64,000 nucleotides of DNA from Marthasterias glacialis (Eukaryota; Echinodermata; Asteroidea; Forcipulatida; Asteriidae). How positions within the stretch are numbered: position 1 is the first letter of the stretch; each line of letters begins with the position of its first letter. Below, in pieces: positions 60,147 to 64,000 of the stretch. The stretch is from positions 496,001-560,000 of the forward strand of contig OU452239.1 of assembly GCA_911728455.2 (NCBI GenBank), written 5' to 3'. A program made the position numbers and the translations under genes. Under the pieces are notes generated by a model, which ran no database searches, was not told the origin of the DNA, and worked only from the letters and a program-made list of their open reading frames with translations.

Positions 60147-60590
60147 GCGTGAGCAAAGAAAATTTGGCTGATGCCGGACTCGAACCCGCGACCTCTCGAA
60201 TACCGTACGAGTGCTCTACCAACTGAGCTAACCAGCCCTTATGGTTAGTGGGCGGTCATATGTGCAATACCAAATCTACTTTGCTCAATATATATTTTTG
60301 CAACTTGTTCATTCAAGATTCAACATTATGTGTAGAACGACATGTGGCATTGTAGTACATATAATGAACAGAATACCATATCAAATATCAATTACTGTCA
60401 ATTTAATCATAAATGTAGAGTTTCTTCTCCTTACATTTGTTTAAATGTATCTATTATAGGCCTACATCATTGGGCTTTGAAAAAATACAAAATCATAAAA
60501 ACCCACTGGTTTTCAAAAAAACCCACATCGTACAACAAATATGGAATTACTTTAATTGAGTTATTACCAAAGCAATGTAAAAATGGGGTG
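58860..60590. other. Region upstream of the F5/8 gene
   Basis: No exon seen. It holds A/G-rich runs (59220-59265), an imperfect hairpin with ATCCATTAT arms (about 59627-59672), a TA microsatellite (60110-60137) and the tRNA-like foldback at 60149-60288. Confidence 0.5.
60149..60288 (-). repeat. tRNA-like sequence inside an inverted-repeat element
   Basis: 60166-60237 on the minus strand is 72 nt long and folds like a tRNA: acceptor GGCTGGT/ATCAGCC, D arm GCTC/GAGC, T arm around TTCGAGT. The nominal anticodon is GGT (Thr), but position 33 is C not T, pair 31:39 is T-T and one T-stem pair is G-G, so a working tRNA is unlikely. The flanks carry inverted TGAGCAAAG / CTTTGCTCA, so it sits in a foldback element or SINE. 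Confidence 0.55.
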
Positions 60591-60598
60591 CTCACGTT

Positions 60599-62010
60599 CT
60601 AGTAAAAGTTCCGATAATCTGTTAATGCTTTTTCATGTCCTTCATGTCGGGTTTGCTGCAATGAGACGAAAACGAAAGTAACTTCAAAATATCATATTAG
60701 AAAATAAGTATTTGCATGGACACATATTTTACTGGATGATTGTTACTGGTATACGAACGTTTTAACCAGAGCTTTCAGAATGGAAAAAAAGAATAGACAA
60801 AATCCTTTTAATATGTCTTATCAGCATTTGCTGGTTGCTGCCATTGTAGAATATACAGGACATTAGAAAAAGCGCGACAAGACGTGAGGTCATAATTTAG
60901 AAGCAATCAAATTGCTTCATCTGCTTAGTAGCTGCCGACCATTACCTTAATAATAATGCTCATTATTTATATAGGATGCGTTTGGCTTACCAAGCAATAA
61001 CAAAGCAGTATCATAAATTATTGGGACAAAACGAAAGTAATTGCAAATTCTGACAGACTTACCTTTTTTATTTTTAAGGTCCCTAATTGCTTTTTGCTTC
61101 CAAATGCAAGTTGTCGTAACTCTCTCCTTGACGGCTCTGATTGCGATCAACAAATAGCGCCCTCAATGGCATGCCAGTCGTTTGTTGATTCCGATAAAAC
61201 GAATAGTGAATCCGTAATAACGGATAGTGAATCCGTAATAACGGATAGTGAATCCGTAATAACGGATAGTGAATCCGTAATAACGGATAGACCGTAATAA
61301 CAGATAGTTTGTAATAACATATAGTGAATCCGTAATAACAGACAATGAATCCGTAATAACAGATAGTGAATCTGTAATAACAGATACTGAATCCGTAATA
61401 ACAGATAGTGAATTCGTAATTTAGTGAATCTGTAATAACAGATAGTGATTCCGCAATAACAGATAGTGATTCCGTAATAACGGACAGTGAATCCGTAATC
61501 CCCTACTTAAGGGCTTTTCGAATATGTAACACGTTGGGCTGTGGGATAATAGGGAGGATGCAAGGGATCAGAGAATAAAGACACCCCGAGAATTTCCACT
61601 AGATACGGGGATGTGCCTTTGAAATTATACTTATATTAACCAGCCATTTTTATCTCTACGGCCATACATCAAACATAACAGTACAGTAACAATATTGAAC
61701 ACGACAATTTTCTTATGCAAAATAAAATACACTGGCAATATACATGCACAATTAATTGTACATACCAAACAAAATTCCGGCCGGCGGGTCTGTGTCCGCG
61801 TGACTGCCGATCTTCCACCATATGTGATGGTTGTAAGTCTTCTCAATCATCCGGGATCATAATTGAGGCAAATTTAGACATAAGCAAAACACAATTCGAC
61901 ACAAGAACTGCATATTCAAATATTTTATTATTGCAACAATTTACAGCGTTGCGAGTGACCAAATACCCGCTGGTAAAGCCATTGATCATAATGAACAAAG
62001 TAAGAGCCAT
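60599..62010 (-). CDS. Possible small secreted peptide precursor (four exons)
   Basis: Tentative. Exons 61967-62010, 61766-61803, 61063-61136 and 60599-60655 join with consistent phases to give 70 residues. It starts with a hydrophobic signal-like MALTLFIMINGFTSG and continues with basic sequence holding dibasic sites (PSRR, GSKK, KIKK), then QTRHEGHEKALTDYRNFY and a stop. Exon 3 has an excellent donor (AAAAAG|GTAAGT), and exon 4 an excellent acceptor (TTCGTTTTCGTCTCATTGCAG). The acceptors of exons 2 and 3 are weak. Dibasic sites suggest a prohormone, but I recognise no peptide family, and short exons chosen by eye can be chance. The large second intron contains the 21-bp repeat array. Confidence 0.3.
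61190..61500 (+). repeat. Tandem array, 21-bp unit GATAGTGAATCCGTAATAAC(A/G)
   Basis: About 14 diverged units, the first four nearly identical. It creates the repetitive DSESVIT reading on the plus strand. It shares the CGTAATAAC core with 21690-22000. Direct repeats without unique spacers rule out a CRISPR array. Confidence 0.92.
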
Positions 62011-62682
62011 GATGAACCGGCACACACGCCTCTGAATATGAACCACGAGAGTGTGTGCCCAATGGGTTTTGAAATGCAAAAGTGTTTAATTACGTAATAC
62101 CACATTCCAACTTAAGCTATGGCAGATACGGCGTACAATCATCAATGAATTAAATAAAACTATTACATCACAGTTTGTACATTTGTATTGTATGCCGAGT
62201 AATGTTGATCCATTTATTAAAAGTACTGGGCATTATAGTCTACAGTCTAACAACAAAATACTATATACGATATTCAATATCTTGAATTTCGAGATTAGAC
62301 AAATGTATTGTCTTCTAAACTTAACTCCATAACTATTACGGTACTAAACACAATAAGGTCAAGTTATTTGGCAACATCGATTTGCAGAAACACAACCTAA
62401 TCAATGGCTGAGTAAAATTATCGTCACGAAGTGTTCTGTGAGAGAGATTAGGTTGACTAAGGCCGTTTTCGGAATCATAGTTTACAAGCTTCGGCTCCCG
62501 TTGGACAAAGTCCGGCTGTTTAAAGTCCCGTACCGAATGTCTACGTTTTTCAAAGTTGCCTATTCGGAGCCCAATCTGGAGCCTATAAGCTGAGGCTGTG
62601 GTTTCACTAGTAAAACCAGTCAACACTATAATACATACGTTTGGGTACCATGCAGTTGACGATAGCTCTTGATAGCAGTAAT

Positions 62683-63449
62683 TCAAAATCCCGTAAATGG
62701 CAGTCCTCCGTTGACCTCCACAACAATCTTTCCCTGGCTTTTTCTACTGTAAAGGTACTGGTAAAGGTGTAACAAAATATAATAATAATGAGCCCAATCA
62801 AGGTCTCACGGACGAGCTCAACTACCAGAAATAAATTGATAATTGCTTTCGGATAATATAAATGAGCCGCAGATTTTGCTTTCGTAATCTGTATTGCAGT
62901 ATGAAAAACAGACAATTACCATCCAGTTAAAAAAACCAGTTTCCTTCCAGGCACGACTATGTGGAAGAACCTCCAAACAAAAATGAATATTCATGATTTT
63001 GTTAACCTTCAAGATGGTCCAACGTCACCTCCAGCTCGATACTCCTTCATTGCCATTAGTTGGATACTATTTGGTTTGCAACAGGATTGTAATGTTTGTC
63101 TACCCTTTATTTGACATTGGAAGGCATTTTTTATGCACTAATGCCACTGCATGGAGATTGTGCTTTTGTTGATGTGCTGATTGTCATAGAGAAATTCCTC
63201 CCCGTACATTCAAAAACATTCGTGCCTCGCAGGGTAAGGGAGAAGACAAGAACAAAAACTTACTTCTACTGCGTCCGCAATGCTCTTAATCCCCATGAAT
63301 GGTCCTTTCTCGCAATTGTTGCCGTTATCCACTTTGACCCTCAGTAAGCCTTCGGAAAAAAGCTTTGTTAGTCTCAAGAACGACTCTTGCCATTTATCCG
63401 AGCAGTTCATCAGATAAAAACCTTCCAAACTGAGGCCTCTTGTAAATAT
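62683..63449 (-). CDS. ZADH2/PTGR3-like zinc-binding-type oxidoreductase, C-terminal end
   Basis: Partial: only the last two exons lie in the window, and the gene continues past the right edge. Exon 63264-63449 (62 codons) encodes GLSLEGFYLMNCSDKWQESF, LFSEGLLRVKVDNG and GPFMGIKSIADAVE. The terminal exon 62683-62757 encodes YLYSRKSQGKIVVEVNGGLP and ends at TGA. The join is phase 0, with a strong donor (GAA|GTAAGT) and acceptor (TTTTGTTACACCTTTACCAG). The combined end (F.GI.SI..AVEY.Y..K..GKIVVEV) matches the C-terminus of the medium-chain reductase family, best the prostaglandin reductase 3/ZADH2 type, which reduces 15-keto-prostaglandins with NADPH. The nucleotide-binding domain is not in view, so the subfamily is inferred. 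Confidence 0.82.
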
Positions 63450-63595
63450 CTGTTAAATTGTAAACATCAATTTAAAGATAAACACTATCAGATCCGAATT
63501 TAGGACGGCAATACAAGTTGGGAATAGTTTACATTGAAATTGATTCAAGACAATGGCGTATATTAATTTGGAAGCTGCAGCTGCGGCTGTTGCTA

Positions 63596-63768
63596 TAGAC
63601 CTTATGCATTGACGTCATCACGCCGCCATCTTAGAGGTAAATCAATGATGTAACAATGGAAACACAGAGATTTGTACGCGCGGCGCACAGGATTGGCCAA
63701 TGAACAACCTCATTTTGACCTCTACACGAGGGCGCCCTACTCAAATGACGTCATGTGCATAAGGTCTA
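63596..63768. mobile_element. Foldback MITE with CRE-like TIRs, copy 3
   Basis: The best-preserved copy: TAGACCTTATGCATTGACGT at the left and its near-exact inverse ATGACGTCATGTGCATAAGG...TCTA at the right. It lies in an intron of the ZADH2/PTGR3-like gene. Confidence 0.85.
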
Positions 63769-63769
63769 T

Positions 63770-64000
63770 TAGAGTGCTGTGATGGCCTCCTATATTTCAA
63801 AACTGTTATAAGGGGACACATCCTTCCCCACCCGCCGGCTGCCGATCTCAATTGTATGACCTTTCACAATAGGCTTTGCGGGCTCATGAATTTTGTTAGC
63901 GTAAAAGAGGTCGTCTCAGCTGCTGAGAGCTCGTCAAGAAATCCCCTAGAGTCCCATAGACTCAAGCCGCAGTTCTTATTGTCAAGTTGGTGAAGGGATC
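63770..64000. other. Right edge, no exon seen
   Basis: Presumed intron of the ZADH2/PTGR3-like gene. I see no further exon of that family before the window ends. Confidence 0.4.

Noticed and set aside
60166..60237. Functional tRNA-Thr(GGT) gene
   Set aside because: C at position 33, T-T and G-G stem mismatches, an anticodon seldom used in animals, and inverted-repeat flanks all point to a repeat.
61190..61500. CRISPR-like array of short repeats
   Set aside because: Units are directly adjacent with no unique spacers, and the genome is eukaryotic.
62336..63012. Three overlapping minus-strand open frames
   Set aside because: They overlap the true terminal exon of the reductase (62683-62757) in other frames or extend past its splice site; the real exon is read in a different, short frame.
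63008..63043. Alternative last exon for the reductase ending EYRAGGDVGPS
   Set aside because: Its acceptor has no pyrimidine tract and it lacks the GKIVVEV end that the exon at 62683-62757 supplies.

Overview
This is a eukaryotic genomic window: multi-exon genes with GT-AG introns, many short interspersed and foldback repeats, microsatellites and long non-coding stretches. The gene set (mitochondrial ABC half-transporter, PAN plus fibrinogen-domain secreted protein, an expanded TLC-domain family, a secreted F5/8 type C protein) together with tRNA-derived SINEs suggests a marine invertebrate deuterostome. An echinoderm, possibly a sea star, is my best guess; no marker settles the species. I assembled exons by hand from splice sites, reading phase and family conservation.

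Layout. About 0.7-14.9 kb (+) holds a complete 16-exon ABCB8 orthologue (mitochondrial ABC transporter). An intronless fibrinogen-related gene lies inside its twelfth intron on the opposite strand (10.6-11.6 kb). The ABCB8 stop codon is followed at once by a 1.5 kb minisatellite of about 18-bp units, probably in the 3' UTR. From 16.4 to 21 kb I see only repeats.

From 21 to 48.3 kb (-) there are five tandem two-exon TLCD5/TMEM136-like genes, called A to E here. All share the same exon boundary, in phase 1 within a Pro-Gly motif. A resembles B, C resembles D, and E is closest to the vertebrate protein, which points to stepwise tandem duplication. The spacers carry hAT-like and other MITEs, a Penelope-like foldback with a hammerhead-like core, and tandem repeats.

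From 48.3 to 64 kb (-) there is a tentative unknown two-exon 3' gene end (50.05-50.4 kb), a complete five-exon secreted F5/8 type C (discoidin) gene (54.2-58.8 kb), a weakly supported small secreted-peptide gene (60.6-62.0 kb), and the last two exons of a ZADH2/PTGR3-like oxidoreductase that enters from beyond the right edge (62.7-63.4 kb).

The genes do not form one pathway. The most interesting aspects are the TLCD5 cluster, the density of small foldback elements (several with exact target-site duplications), and the unusual minisatellite.
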